The notes: generated by a model from the sequence alone, not told the origin. A DNA stretch of 64,000 nt from Luzula sylvatica (GCA_946800325.1 OX326961.1:38996543-39060542), one strand, 5' to 3'. Counted from the first letter of the stretch, positions 34,353 to 47,596 are shown. Numbers and translations are program-made.

Positions 34353-34418
<66 letters not shown>
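34353..34418. repeat. (TA)n microsatellite
   Basis: Follows the hAT-like element directly. With 33345-33420 it is probably one array split by the insertion. Confidence 0.9.
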
Positions 34419-34420
<2 letters not shown>

Positions 34421-35060
34421 GATCAGTGATGACGTGATTAAGACGGCCAACAAAGCAGGTCTTGAAGTATCCGTTCGGCAACACATGAAATAATGAAAGA
34501 GTGAAAGAGTGGAAGAAAGATAATTTCATTTTATTCCAACGGTGTTCAGGAGATTACATAGTGAATGAGTGAAAGTAAAAACTAAATTAATATTTTTTGT
34601 TGGGAAGGATGACAGAGAGGAAGAGAAAAATTTCTCTATTATATTTTCTTGCACTCTTTCACCTCACCTATGGAATAGTGAAATCATTATATTTCATTTT
34701 CTTCTAATCTTGTTCGACGGAATATTGTGGAACGACCATGAAGGAAAACAAACGAAGCAATAGTTTTGGCCCTAAAAATACAAGCCCTAAATTTTGTAAA
34801 GATTGTAGTTGTATACTTAAATTGTGCTAGCGTTATGGAACAAAACGATATAATATGATGTCAACTTATATTTGATTGTGACGTGGGATCTAAATTTTTT
34901 ATTTCACATGTACTCTTTAAAAATTAAACCTTCAAAAAGATAAAAAAAATATTACATATTCGTATAATCATTCAAAATCACAGCTCACCATTATTGCTTA
35001 TTAGTTTAACATAAGCTCAATTTCAAATATATATAATTATTCAGGCTTGCTAATGAGAAT
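34419..35060. other. AT-rich DNA, no gene seen
   Basis: Short open stretches only. Nothing recognised. Confidence 0.5.
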
Positions 35061-35069
35061 CTAAAAAAA

Positions 35070-35606
35070 GGAAGCGCTATTTCTAGAGCGGATATTTCTG
35101 AATCTAGAGCAATTATATCAAAACCCCCAAAATACCCTTCTCTAATCAATCTTGATTAATTGTTATAATTAAAAACTAACATCAATGTAAATAATTAAAA
35201 ATTTATTTTCTTTCATCATGTTCTCTATATTTGAAATACTATCAATAAATAACACCCCTTCATAAATAATTCAAAACAATAATAATATTGAAATCAATAA
35301 AAATATTTATTTATACAAAATAACAACTTTCTCAAACCCAAATATACTAAAACTAATTAAACTCGATATAAAAAAATGTGCAGTGATCTTTGATCCGTAA
35401 ATAATCTTACTCACTTCTTTGATGTCCAATAATAAAAATTTGCATTATAAAAGATAATTTGTTATAATGAAACAAATACAATAAAACTTATAATTATTTA
35501 CTTCAAATCATACAAAAACAAACTTATGATTAGAAAAGGGTATTTTGGAAATTTTGATATAGTTGCTCTAGATTCAGAAATATCGGCTCTAGAAATAGCG
35601 CTTCCC
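35070..35606. mobile_element. MITE with ~84-bp inverted repeats, Mutator-like
   Basis: Ends GGAAGCGCTATTTCTAGAGC, inverted at the right with few changes over ~84 bp. CTAAAAAAA is found at both borders (35061-35069 and 35607-35615), a 9-bp duplication if the right end carries one extra base. Non-coding. Confidence 0.8.
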
Positions 35607-35615
35607 CTAAAAAAA

Positions 35616-36477
35616 AAATCAAAAAAAAATCCAGACATGCAAAATATACTAATAAAAATAGCAAAATATACTATTAAAATTAGCAAAATATACTGATGAA
35701 TCCAATATGTTGACATACTTAAAATTTAGCATAAAACAATACATTTTTAATAGTATATTTTAATAATACAAGAATATATTTTGGTATTTGAATTCTTGTT
35801 TGAATTTTCTTTATGGATTCTTGTTAGCATTTCTATATAATTATTTCTATTGATTTTGTACATGTGGTTTTAAAATTGTAAGGGTTAAATAATATTCGCT
35901 TTGAGTCTCCTGTGGACCGCATCTGGTGGCCGAAATAACAAAATTATATTTTGTGCATAAAAAAAATACCACACAGCACATCAAGGTGATCTTTTGTGGA
36001 CGTGCAAATCATTTTTTTAAATTACTAAATAAAAAACAGAGTTAAGGAAGTAATTATGTTATTCTTAATTTATTAGGTATTTTATTTAATAATTTTAGAA
36101 GGAGGTGCTGAATATTATTGCCATTGTATCCCTAATTTAAAGATTTATAATTTTTGTATCATTTTTAAAGGTTTTTAATTTTTGTATCATTTTTCTTTGG
36201 CAAGAACGATGTGTGATTGCTGATTAATTGATAAATTAATTTACAAAAAACAAATTACAAAGTTTCTGAAGAACATAGATCTTAATTGTTTTAGTTCAAA
36301 AATTGTTCTGAATCTTAATAAATAGATGTAAACACACAATCAAACCAACCACAACTAGAAAATATTCTCTCTAAAAACAATCAACAAAACAAAAATAGAA
36401 AAATGGCATTTGGAATCTGATCATCATAGAAATAGAATACTTGCTTCATTTTTGGCAAATCGCACACCAATGGCGTT
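35616..36477. other. Intergenic DNA downstream of the CNL gene
   Basis: AT-rich; contains a loosely repeated 'agcaaaatatact' phrase (35638-35690). It would hold the 3' UTR and terminator of the minus-strand CNL gene, but no specific signal could be assigned. Confidence 0.4.
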
Positions 36478-39400
36478 TCAAATCCTGGTTTTAACAAAGG
36501 GTACATGCTTTATCTTCTCGAAATTCTTTCCAACTCCAGCTTGAATTTCTTTAACAATATTACGCATTTCATAGATAGTCACCTCTTCGAGTTTTCCCTT
36601 CTCTTGCAACCCATCGGGAAGTTCCTTCAATGCGGAACATCCCCGAATAGTTAGTTCTGTAAGATTCGGCATTGCGGCTTTCTTGAAGGGGACTAATTCA
36701 CCATTTTTTTCTTTCATTGGGGTAGTGAAATTACATTCCTCTAAACCAGACAGATTAGCCAAACATAAATTTGTAATATTCGGGAATCCGCCCGCCTTGA
36801 ATACTAACTTCTTGCCATCATAGGCCTTATTCAAATATAGGTTAGCAAGAGATGGAAGCTTGGATAACATATAAATAAAACCTTGTCGCACTTTCGAGAA
36901 CTTTAGCGTTAGGCTAATGAGGTTTGGGAAATTGTATTTCACATCATTGGCCTCCAAGTCTGGTCCCTCTGGGTTGTCTATTTGCCCTCTTAACTCCAAA
37001 CTGTGGAGGCAACGCAGGGTTGAGATGGTAAAAATACTTGATGGAAGGGTGTGATTATTTTTTGATCCCAAGAACAAGTGTCTGAGAAATTCCAAGTTGT
37101 GGAGGGAATTTGATATTATGTTGGCCTGATTCCCTGAGAGCTGTTTTAACCCCAATGATCGGACATTGGTCATGTTCTCAAGTAAACCAACATTCTCTTT
37201 CCAGTCCGTACAATCGGCTATTCGGAGTGTTTGCAAATTATTTAGTTTGCCGATGGATTTTGGGAGCTTGATTCTATCAGCGAAGATATGCCTTAATTCA
37301 GAAATTTTCCAGAATGATTTTGGTAAACTATTCACCTCTGTTCTTCGTATATCGAGGGTTTGTAGATGAAGAAGTTTGCTAATGGAAGAAGGGAGTTGTT
37401 TTAAGCTATAACACCGGATCGACATATACCTTAAGTGGATGATGTCGCCAAATGCATGGGGCAACCTCTTGATCATTAAACCACGAAGGTCGATAACTCG
37501 AAGGAACTTTGATTTAAGTAGGAAAATCATTTTGTGAGGTCGATAATTGTTTGAATTTTCCTCAACACAATCACACATGAGGGACCGCATCTTGGGAAAG
37601 GGGTTTACCAGCCTCACATGCTTGTGTGTGTGATTTTGGATGAAAAGGCGCCGAATAGTTCTTGAAGACACAATATCAGCATTGTCATGGATCTCGACAA
37701 AGCTTGATTCATGTGCTTCGGACTTCACAAAAGCATGAATTAGGTCATCAACGGCCACCATCGCAATGCCCCCATACTCATTTTTTTGTTGAACACGGAT
37801 TAGGGATCTTGAGATTAACTCTCGCAAGCAATCTTCTCCAATTTCCTCGAGAGTTTTGCCCGGTTTTGGCTGTATAAACCCCTCAGCAATCCATAAACGC
37901 ACCAATTGATCTGCCATGAAGCTTGTACTTTCTGGAACAACAGCAAAGTACAAAAAACACGACTTCAATTGGTGAGGCAGATCGTCAAAGCTTAACGATA
38001 ACATGCTATCAATTGGTTTAGTTCCTTTTTTGGCCTTAAGATGGTTAAACACCCTATCCCACTCGAAAAGCGAATCTTTTGTGCGCAATAATCCTGCTAG
38101 AAGAACAATGGTAAGGGGATGGCCTTCGGTGACGTTGTGAATTTCCCGTATATCAGGCCCACATTCGTGTCTATGGCTATTTTTCGCAAATCTCGAATCA
38201 AATAGTTGCATGGTTTCTTTCTCTGTAAAAATAATGTCTTGTTTGAATCGAGTGACTTCTGGACTATCTAATCGCGCAACCTCACTATCAAACCTTGGAA
38301 TTAACAGAACTCTACTACCTTTGTCTTTGTTCGGCAGCAAAGTGATTATGTGCTTCCAATCCGTAAGACTGACTAAGCCATCTAACACCACCAAATATTG
38401 TCTTTCTCTCAAGAGAGCATAGAGCAATTTGCCGAAGTCTTCTTGCTCGCAGCCCTCTTCGCCAGGATCTTGTTTTAACTGGGAAAGTACCTGCACAGCA
38501 AATCATCTATTAGTATTTAAACAATTTCACATTCATAACTAGGGGTGTCACTGGATTAGATAATATCCAAACCGAACTGAGACCATATCGGAATAGAGTA
38601 CCTAGGGATCTGTAGCCGGGCTCGTTTATACAAGTTAATGATCCAGATCTATGAATTGATCTATTTGGCGAAACCGGGTAGGTACAGATCCGGGTATTGT
38701 TCGGATAATATCAAATATGGATATTCGTTTTTAATCCATAGTTTGATAGTATGATCCATTTTGATACATTACTTACATGTTTTTCTATAATAAATCTATA
38801 CAACACACAACAATAAATATTTTAATAAATCTTCTCTTAACACATCATATGTTAAAAAAAATACTACAATAATTTTTTGAAGGGGAATTCAACCCGCTAA
38901 TTTTTTTCAAAATTATGAAAAACCCCATCACTTCTAGATGTCCTTAGAAATATCCTAGAAAGCATGTTGAATTTTCGTATACTATATGAAGTTAAAGTGA
39001 ACTATTCCATTTATATTTGTAAATTTTTTTTGGGAGTTCTATGATACATCCATTTAAAAAAAAAAATTTCGAATATTTGTTAAATAATGATTTTTTTTTT
39101 GTAAGACTCTAGTGTATATTTATCATTTAATGTTATCCAAAACATAAATTTTGTATAATTAATTAATAAATAACAAAATTCTTAAAATAATTTTTTGAAA
39201 ATGGGTCCATGATAAAAAAAATAGGTCTATCATAGAACTTCCCTTTTTGGAGTTCTATAATAGACCTATTTTCTTATGATAGATTCTTTTTCAAAAAAAT
39301 ATTTTGAATATTTGTGAACTAATTATTTTTTTTTTTTGTAAGATTCAAGTGTATATTTATCATTTAATACTATACAAAATAAAAATTATGTATAAATAAT

Positions 39401-40561
39401 TAAAAAATACCTAAAAAATCTTTAAATCTTTTTTGAAAAAAGTCTATTATAAGAAAATGGATCTAGAACTCTCCTTTAGGTTTAATCTCATAGGAGGTTA
39501 AAAGAAAATTCAATATATTGTATAGGTGGTTTTTTGAAAGAATTTTAAAAGTGAGGGCTTTTTTTTTTGTAATATTCAGAAAAGTTTATGGGATTTTCGA
39601 AATTTTTTCCCTTTTTAAACGATAAAATTCATAATGCTGATAGCTTTATCAAGCTTAAGAAAAAAAGTTTTGGCAATATACCTCGCAGTAAATATCATAA
39701 AACAAGTCACTTGCTCTGAATTTCGCCGCCAAACTTTTCCAAACAACAATCTCAAAATTGAGTTTGATCTCTCTACTACCATAGACTTTCTTTGCAAGTA
39801 ATGATTTGCCGGTACTGGGTTCGCCGATGATAGATATTACTTCTCTCTTCATCGACCCTTCAAGAAGAAGTTTTGTAAGGTCTATAATTTTGTTATCCAT
39901 GCCAACTGCTTCCTCTTGAAAAGTATGATCCCTTTTCACCAAAAATGTGTATTAGTTTTGGAAAATCAAGTCTTTTGACTAATATAATTAAATAACTACT
40001 CTCGAATTATTTAGTTATGTTTTTGCTATCATAAATGTAAAGCACATTCTTATGGTTGGGTTTTGAATCTTGATCATACCATGCCGAAAAAGTCCTGCGG
40101 AAGGTAGGAGCCGAAGAAGAGGAGAACGGAACAAAGTCGATTTTATAATCATGCTTATTTGTGTGGACCTCGAGCAGCCTTTCTTTTACGACATCGATCT
40201 TGGACGAGAGCTTGTGTGCGACCCACATATGAATGAAATTATTCATCATCCATTTGAATTTCAATGCAGCTTTCAAGCCTGAACTCCGTGATGACCTCAA
40301 TTTCTCCGCCTTTCTGAAGAACTCGTCAAGAATGTCTTCCAAGTCAAATGCTAGGTCACGTGTCTGCCTCACCCAGACCTCGATATACGCGTTGCTACTA
40401 TCACGGCACTTTCGGTCTGCATCATTCAGAAAGGCTTGTAGCCATTCTAGTTTGTCGCGAAGAACCCGCATATCTTTGTTTATCTTAATGAGAAACGTTG
40501 CTTCATTTGTGGCAAGCTCGGCGAGCTTGTTCACCACCAAACCAACGCTCATTTCTGCCAT
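36478..40561 (-). CDS. CC-NB-LRR (CNL) immune-receptor gene, three exons, ~914 aa
   Basis: Exons: 40561-40080, 39931-39682, 38490-36478. Both introns (39932-40079 and 38491-39681) have GT-AG borders and the frame stays open across all three. Domains: Rx-type coiled coil (residues 1-150; DLEDILDEF at 73-81), NB-ARC with P-loop GEPSTGKS (197-204), kinase-2 YLVVLDG (276-282), GLPL-type EGHPLTI, RNBS-D-like CFLYFAVVPES, then ~12 leucine-rich repeats. Such proteins sense pathogen effectors in the cytoplasm. Oddities: the second kinase-2 aspartate is glycine, the RNBS-B arginine context is altered (LLIPRF), and the MHD motif reads VDD. It may be a regulatory or decaying copy rather than a standard switch. 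Intron 2 holds several MITEs. Confidence 0.88.
38538..38720. mobile_element. hAT-like repeat fragment in CNL intron 2
   Basis: Begins TAGGGGTGTCA, a common end of plant hAT-type non-autonomous elements, followed by repeated 'ccgggt/gatccg' words. No matching inverted end was located. A similar start occurs at 45908. Confidence 0.4.
39033..39243. mobile_element. MITE in CNL intron 2 (first of a pair)
   Basis: Inverted ends GGGAGTTCTATGATACATCC / GGGAAGTTCTATGATAGACC; foldback structure. Same family as the outer MITE at 23861. Confidence 0.75.
39249..39474. mobile_element. MITE in CNL intron 2 (second of a pair)
   Basis: Inverted ends GGAGTTCTATAATAGACC / GGAGAGTTCTAGATCC. It lies five bases after its sibling, head to tail. 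Confidence 0.72.
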
Positions 40562-40669
40562 TTGAACTGGGTCTAGCGAGTATCTCTCAAATAATATTTA
40601 TGTGCTTTCTTAATTTCAAAATTTCTTTCACTTTGCTCTCCCAACTGCAAGAGGCCAAGGGTACCCGGA

Positions 40670-40676
40670 TTTTATA
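40670..40676 (-). promoter_or_regulatory. Putative TATA box of the CNL gene
   Basis: TATAAAA on the minus strand, ~109 bases before the start codon at 40561. The stretch between is pyrimidine/purine-mixed leader without an upstream ATG in good context. Confidence 0.5.
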
Positions 40677-40679
40677 AGA

Positions 40680-41254
40680 GTTGTATGGGGGTTGATCTTT
40701 TGCATCACAAGTTTGTGTTTTTGTTCGCACTTTGCTGTTGCATTTGACAATGGTTGATTGATGCTAATTTGAAGGGCCTACATGATAGTCGGTCTTAAGT
40801 ATATATTAATTCGTTCATCAAATGATAACAAAATAGTTAGTAGAATTATATTGTTGAATGAGACTACTAAAAGATTAAAAATATATTTAGCTAATTATTA
40901 TCTTCAGAATACAAAATTTGGTCAATAATTTTGTCTAACGATATATTTTGTTTGTTGATGAATTCTAACCAAGATAATAATTAGCGACAAGCATAGTAAT
41001 TATGTTTATCATTATAATATAATACATAGTATATGATTTGTATAATAATAATAATGACAGTATCATCTTAAAATAAAATTATTAAATTCATTTATGTAGA
41101 ATTATGTATATAATTTACTATTATTTTTTACTATATGACTCATTCATATATTTGTATAATAATATATAAGATATAACACAGTTTTACAAAAAATCATAAC
41201 AAAACTTATATCATTGTTGTGCACGATAGTTCACGCAATACTAAATATAAAAAA
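40680..41254. repeat. CNL promoter side and repeat R2, first copy
   Basis: No gene. 40975-41270 matches 57255-57585 almost base for base in the same orientation (dispersed repeat R2). Confidence 0.7.
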
Positions 41255-42065
41255 TGTTGTTTAATCTAGACTTAGAGAGGGGGAGGGGAGGGAAGGGAGG
41301 TTAATATGTAATCCTAAGGTCTAATTTTGACACTAATGATAGGCAATTTATATTTTCATGGAACCTTAAAGTAATTTAAAGTAAATAAGAAGAATACCAC
41401 AATCGCAAACACAAAGAGTTTATTACGGAGTTCGGTAGGTGGTTGTTTTGTAGTTATAACTCACATTCTACTTTCTCAATCGACCGACTCGATTGTTCAC
41501 AAGTACGTACGTCTCCAAGGATGCATTGCGCCTTTTAGACACTCTATTGAATTTTCCAAATCAACGATTACAAGGTTTAGTCTAGATCGACTTACACGTT
41601 TCTACAGATCTATGACGGGCTTTACAATTCGAGTACTAGTATATTACAATTTACAAATCGAACTCTACGTAATCGGTCACGCGAGTTGGAAATCGTTTGT
41701 ATGAAGGATTTGAAAGATCGAATCTCGATCAAGGGTTTGATATGGATTGATTAAGCTGAAGATCGCAAGGCTTGTATTTCTCTCTTTGATAGAGTGTAAA
41801 TGTATTGTGTAAATTGGAGAGAGAAACAATTAGAATGGGTCCATTTATATAACATATGACCACTTCAAAAGTACATTTTTTGTACGTTCCGTTCGCACGA
41901 AATAAGCCTTCCATTCGGACGGAACTTAAGTCAAACTAGCCGCCGTAATATAATAATGCGAAACCTGACACTTCCGTTCGAACAAAACCATAGGTCCGTT
42001 CGAACGCAAGGGACAGTAATATCAATATTGTTTTGAAATAATCAAATCGGAAATTTGAACCAGCA
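41255..42065 (-). repeat. Solo LTR related to the Sirevirus-like LTR
   Basis: About 810 bp aligning to 10996-12402 in the same orientation: 'gagttcggtaggtggttg', 'gattacaagg', 'aatcggtcacg' and the end AAATTTGAACCAGCA. Much of the palindrome part is missing, but CCGTTCGAAC motifs remain at 41968-42006. No internal region and no partner LTR. The left border overlaps the end of R2 and is uncertain. Confidence 0.7.
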
Positions 42066-42938
42066 AAGATGTTTTGGAATTTGTATTTCATTTTATAATA
42101 ATGATGTCATTTTGCACATCATTAAAAGCACATATCCCAATTCAAATTTAATGGTTAAAAATCATAAGTAGAAAATCATATTGTACTTAATTAAGTATCT
42201 TAGTCATGCTTTAAAAATAATGAGCACACGACATATATAATCACTACCAATCATTAATTATATATTAGTAATAATTTTTTATTAATTCAAAATGCAATGA
42301 AAATTATATATCACATTTAATAGTGAAAATAATTTTCAAAATAATATCAAAATTTAATCAGAAAAATATAAATATTAAATATTAAATATCATATGATTTT
42401 TTTGAAATACACATTTTAAAAAATAACAATAGGATCGGACACAAGTTTATAAATTTAACAAGTTATATGTTTTGAAAGATAACTATTTTTTCATTTCTAT
42501 TAATAATTGAAAATATTAACATTAAATTGTTTGAAAAAATCATAAATACATATTAGTATTATATAGGATTCTTACTGTTTTAGTTTTTTAAAAATAAAAA
42601 ATAATATTTAAAATTTAATTATATAAAAAATCTCATTTTTCTTTTGTATTGGAATTTCTTACATAATATATATATGAAAGACATAATGCTTTAGGCTAAA
42701 CAATTTGTTTAGGTAAATGATACATATATATTACACAGTGTCCTTTATTGTTTAGGTAATGATGCGTGTATATCAGAGATCGTTCTTATTATCGGAGATC
42801 GTCCTTTTTATATATTATTGTTTATGTATTATTATTGTCTTACATATAATTGTTCATATAATATAGTGTGTGATTATTTGATATTAAACAATCTATGTCG
42901 AATAGGCATTTACTTGTATAATTATTTTAGTCAAGGAT
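42066..42938. other. AT-rich DNA with a MITE fragment
   Basis: 42070-42205 resembles half of elements C/D (TTAATTAAGTA). The rest has no recognised content. Confidence 0.5.
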
Positions 42939-43637
42939 TGTTGGGGTAACAATGCACCCGGAACCCTGCGCAGCGGAAGTGAGGGCTCCGAGTCCGGATT
43001 ATCCTAATCCCCGAGATCGCGTCAACTCTCCGAAAGTACAATGCAAATAGAAGATCGAGGTTCATATCGTGTGAAATTGATCACGTACGAAGGGTTGAAT
43101 GCTTCTTATTTGCCTTCCTTTCTGCTTTCTCCACGTATTTACGTGCGTCCCATACCACACGCCTTCACGTCTTCGAGCACTCCTTCGTTGTCGTATACAA
43201 CCGCAAGTGTTGGCTTCGGTTGTTCCTCCAAGTCCCACTCGGTTGATCCTCCGATTCGACCACAATCGAAGAGTCACAAGTCATGAACTCCTCTATCCGT
43301 ATCCACCGTGAGTTATCTTTTGTCGGTCAAAACACGTCACTGCCTAGACGACACGCATGTGAACGTGCTTGATTCGATTGAAATTCTCTTATGGAGAAAA
43401 ATAGTTTTCCTCCCTTGCTCTCTATCTCTGTCTTGTGTTCACACTTTTTCAACCATTGACAAGAGTCTCTCTAATTTCTGGAATGAATAGACTCCTTGAA
43501 CCGATATGCACACACCAAGAAGAGAGAACCATCCTATTTATACTTAATAGGATAATGATAATCCAAAAGTTGCATATCATATATACAAACTCGTGCATAA
43601 TAATTATACACATAAGAATTCCATAATAAGTTTCGTT
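42939..43637 (-). repeat. LTR of the 60.7-kb Copia family, isolated
   Basis: Starts TGTTGGGGTAAC and aligns as the reverse complement of ~60180-60730: shared blocks around 'gcggaagtgagg', 'gtcccataccacacg' and 'tatccaccgtgag'. No primer site or internal region beside it. It lies directly against the next LTR. Confidence 0.7.
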
Positions 43638-43639
43638 AC

Positions 43640-44880
43640 TGTTGATTCAAATATCCCACAGTTTGATTATATCAAAACAACTGTCCATACTACTGACGAT
43701 TTGTGTTATGAACAACTTGTAGGAGATATAGGTACAATATACGAAAGATGATCAAAAGAAACACAAGTGGAGGATCACGAAGATTATTCAAGATTAAAGA
43801 AGACATAAATTAACAAGAAAGGAAAGACGTCAAGACGATTGAAGAATCGAAGATATTGAAGCCTTCCGTGAGTTGGGATCACAAAAATAAAACCCTAGGT
43901 ATTCCAAGAAACATCTCACATTTATCAACATCAAATGAAATATTCAAAACAAGATGAAATGGAAAATGGTGAATCACCATGCCAGAATATGGTGATGGGA
44001 GAAAATAAACACAGACAAATAGTTCGTTCGAACGAACATTTATACGTTCGAACGAATCTCACCATGTATGTTTGAACGAACCATCTCAATGTTCGAAGAC
44101 ACGTCATAGACTTGACTAGTATCAAGCAGTTCGTTCGAACGAAGAAACAGGTTCGTTCGAACCCACCTTCATGGTTCGTTCCGGACCCACATCAAGATTC
44201 ATGGAACGAACCTTGAACTCTAAATCAAATTCCATGTACGTTCGAACGAACTGTTTAGTCAGTTCGAACGGACTCATCGTGTTTATGAATAATACATTTA
44301 AAATGGCTAGTTCAAATTGCAGTACGTTCGACCAAACTGTTCTGTGCGTTCGCACTATGCAATTTGGCTGAAGATGAGTGGTCTCTATGAGACATATAAA
44401 TAGGCCCCACTCAAGTCTTCTCTCTCCAAGCTTTTAAGAAAAATCATTCCACATTAGAAAGAGAAAAAATCCTAGCTTTGATCTTGTGAGCACTTGATAA
44501 GTTGAGACAAATCCTAGATCCTAGATCTACCTTCGATATCCTCCATCAAATACGATTCCAAACTCACGTAACCGATCACGTTTAGTTCGTATTAGATACT
44601 TGTATTAGGCTAGTACAACTATTGTAAATCCCGCTATAGATCGGTAGAAATTCGTGTAAATCGATCTAGGCAAAACCTTGTAAGAGTGATTCGGGAATTC
44701 AATCGAAATCCGAAAAAAGCGCAAGGCATCTCCGGAGACGTTGGTACTTGTATTCAATCGAATCGGTCGATTGAGCAAGTAGACGGTTAGTTAAAGCTAC
44801 AAAGCAACCACCTACCGAACTCCGTCATCAAACATCTTGTGTTCAATTTACTCGCTATTTGCATAATTTATCAAGTACTC
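43640..44880 (+). repeat. Solo LTR of Sirevirus type, opposite orientation
   Basis: Starts TGTTGATTCAAAT and aligns with the reverse complement of 10996-12402: 'gccttccgtgagt', a cluster of ~8 TTCGAA palindromes at 44020-44350, TATA-like ATATAAATAGG at 44393, and 'agctacaaagcaaccaccta'. The 3' border is unclear because the last ~120 bases do not align. Confidence 0.75.
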
Positions 44881-46300
44881 ACAAGATCAACGCTATTATT
44901 GATATGTTTCTTACTATCCGTAAAATGACATAATAGGACATCATTGGGTATTATCTGAAACACAACCAAAAATATGTTTAACCAGGATGTGATTTCTTCC
45001 TTTCTATAGGAAAGATATATTTCTTGGGCCTCTAAAGAAATTAGGACTAAAAGAATCTATGACCACACTCGATGAGACGTCATCGTATAGTTTGGTCTAA
45101 TTCGATAATTAGGTACATGAGTATCGTAAACCATAACTGTGACATCATAGCGATTGTTTTCGTGTGTTTGAATAAAAAAAATGAATTTTTCCCTAAAAAC
45201 TAAACTAGAACTTTTTATTTTGTTGTTATGAAATAAAAAAATTACTAACCCAGAACCTATTATTGATGCTTTTAACATGATCATTTTTGATAAATTATGG
45301 TTGAACTAGCGATTCTCTCGCGAAATTGCGCGGGTTTGTTCTAGTCGATTGTATTTTTTGTATTTTTGCTTTTTTTGTTTATATGTGTTGTTATTGTAAT
45401 TTCATATATGCCTCGTGAAATCTCAAAATTAAAAAATATAACGATGCGGCGGACAGAGAGCATTCCACCTAATATATCTTATTTTCATATATGCCCGGCG
45501 TAATCTAAAAATTAAAAAACTGAAAAAAAATCTGAAAAAAATAAAAATAATAAAAAGGCGAAGTGACGGGCACATGGCATGCCTTGGCAGCTCCTCAGCA
45601 GCCTCCCCACGAAATCTCGAAATTGAAAAAAATCTGAATTTTTTGTTTTTTTTAAAAAGAAATCTAAAAATTGGAAAAATCTGTAAAAAAAAATAAAAAA
45701 TGTGAAGTGACGGGAATAGGGCATGCCACTTCCCAGGTCATTTGCAGCCCCCCGCGAAACCTTATAATTGGAAAAAATCTGAAAAAAATATATATATATT
45801 AAAAAAAAGAGGCCAAATGACAGCTTATTAGTGGCCATCTAAAATTAGAAGTAATGTATAATAACCGAGTCATTATAGTATAAAATATCATATTTTGATA
45901 TTTTGATTAGGGGTGTCAACGAGATGGGTCGGTTCATTAAGCCGCCCCATATTCGTACTGAAAATTTCAAATATTATCCGTACCCTAACCAAAAACCCTC
46001 AGATAAAATTTTTCTCCCATACCCGACTCGCGGGGAAATTTGTACCCGCAGGTATTATTCATTATCCGAAAATACCAAAAAAAATATATTAAAATCCGAA
46101 AAAATTCAAATATTACAAACAATTAAAATAATCTGAAAAAATCAAAAACCATTTTAACCACATGAAACAATCATAATATTCAAATACATTAAAAACTAAA
46201 TATTACAAATAATTAAGTCATAAAACATTAAAAATGTTTAAATTATCAAGTATTTTCAGATTTTTCCCATAAAACATTAAATAATCTGAAAAAATCTTTT
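44881..46300. repeat. Intergenic DNA with a degenerate ~150-bp tandem repeat
   Basis: 45410-45840 repeats three times a unit with 'gcgaaatctcgaaattgaaaaaaatctg' (split by mismatches) and 'gaagtgacggg...ggcatgcc'. 45908 begins TAGGGGTGTCAACGAGATGG, a hAT-type end. No gene. Confidence 0.6.
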
Positions 46301-47002
46301 GTGCTCAATTATTCTTCCACTAAATTTTCCCATGACCAAAGTTTCTTCTCTCTCAAATCAAGATTTGCTCCTCTAAACCTTACATATGTTGCATGATCAA
46401 ATAGATAAACCATAATTGATACAACCTGTAACTACTCGTTGCTTGACAAAGATAATCCCTCTTAATAACATTAGGTTAAGCCTTAAACATTATAAAACTA
46501 TTCATACTAAAGAGAAAATATCCTAGTCGTTTTCGTATAATCTCCAAGTTCCATCTATATTTATGCCATATGTCTCCACTCATAACTATCACTAACTTTA
46601 TCTTTTTTGCTCAATTATTCTTCCACTAAAATTCCCCATGACCAAATCTTCTTCTCTCTCAAATCAAGGTTTGCTCCTCTAAACCTTACATATGTTGTAT
46701 ACCATAATCGATACAACCTGTAACTACTCGTTGCTTGACAAAGATAATCCCTCTTAATCACATTAGGTTAAGCCTTAAACATTATAAAACTATTCATACT
46801 AAAGAGAAAAAATCCTAGTCGTTTTCCTATAATCTCCAAGTTCCATCTATATTTATGCCACATGTCTCCACTCATAACTATCACTCACTTTATCTTTTTT
46901 GCTCAATTATTCTTCCACTAAAATTCCCCATGACCAAAGCTTCTTCTCTCTCAAATCAAGCTTTGCTCCTCTAAACCTTACGTATGTTGCATGATCAAAT
47001 AG
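46301..47002. repeat. ~306-bp satellite array, left part
   Basis: About 2.3 units. One unit lacks ~17 bases around 'gcatgatcaaatag'. The array is interrupted here by the Copia element, whose target duplication AATAG lies in the satellite unit. Confidence 0.92.
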
Positions 47003-47595
47003 TGAAAGAAAATATGACTTAATAATTAAATTAACTTGGAATAATTTATAAAAATAGGCAATTCTGCAGTCAGAATAAGGTTCGTTCGAACTAACTATAT
47101 CAGTGCGTTCGAACGGACTTATTCGTGATAAACAGAAGTGGGTTCGTTCGAACGAACTATGTTAAGTTCGTTCGAACTGACCTGTTTCCTATATATATAA
47201 AGTTCTGATTCCGGAATTTGACCTAAGTTTTCTAGGGTTTTGAGCCGTCGTTTCTCTTCTTCTTCTTCCACAGAATTCAGATTAGATCTGAGAGATTGAG
47301 AGGGAGAATTGAGAAAAGGATTTGAGAGATTCAATCGTGACGTCGACTAGAACGGCGTTGGCGATTTCCGATCGGACGAAATCGAGGTGGACACGAGTAG
47401 AGGGATTACACGAGCGATTCTTGGAGAAGGTTCACGGATTTGGAGAAGTAATCAACACGTACTAACTTGTACGAGGTAATTATCTCCAACTCTTCCTTTT
47501 TCGTTGGTTTTAGGGCGTGATCCCGGTAGAATTAGGTTACGCATGCGAGACTAATTTCCGCTGCACACTATGATAATCATGTGCGTAACCCTACA
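47003..47595 (+). repeat. 5' LTR of the Copia element
   Basis: 593 bp; TATA sequence (ATATATATAA, 47191-47200) downstream of four TTCGAA palindromes. It is shorter than the 3' LTR by 41 bp within the palindrome cluster. Confidence 0.93.
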
Positions 47596-47596
47596 G

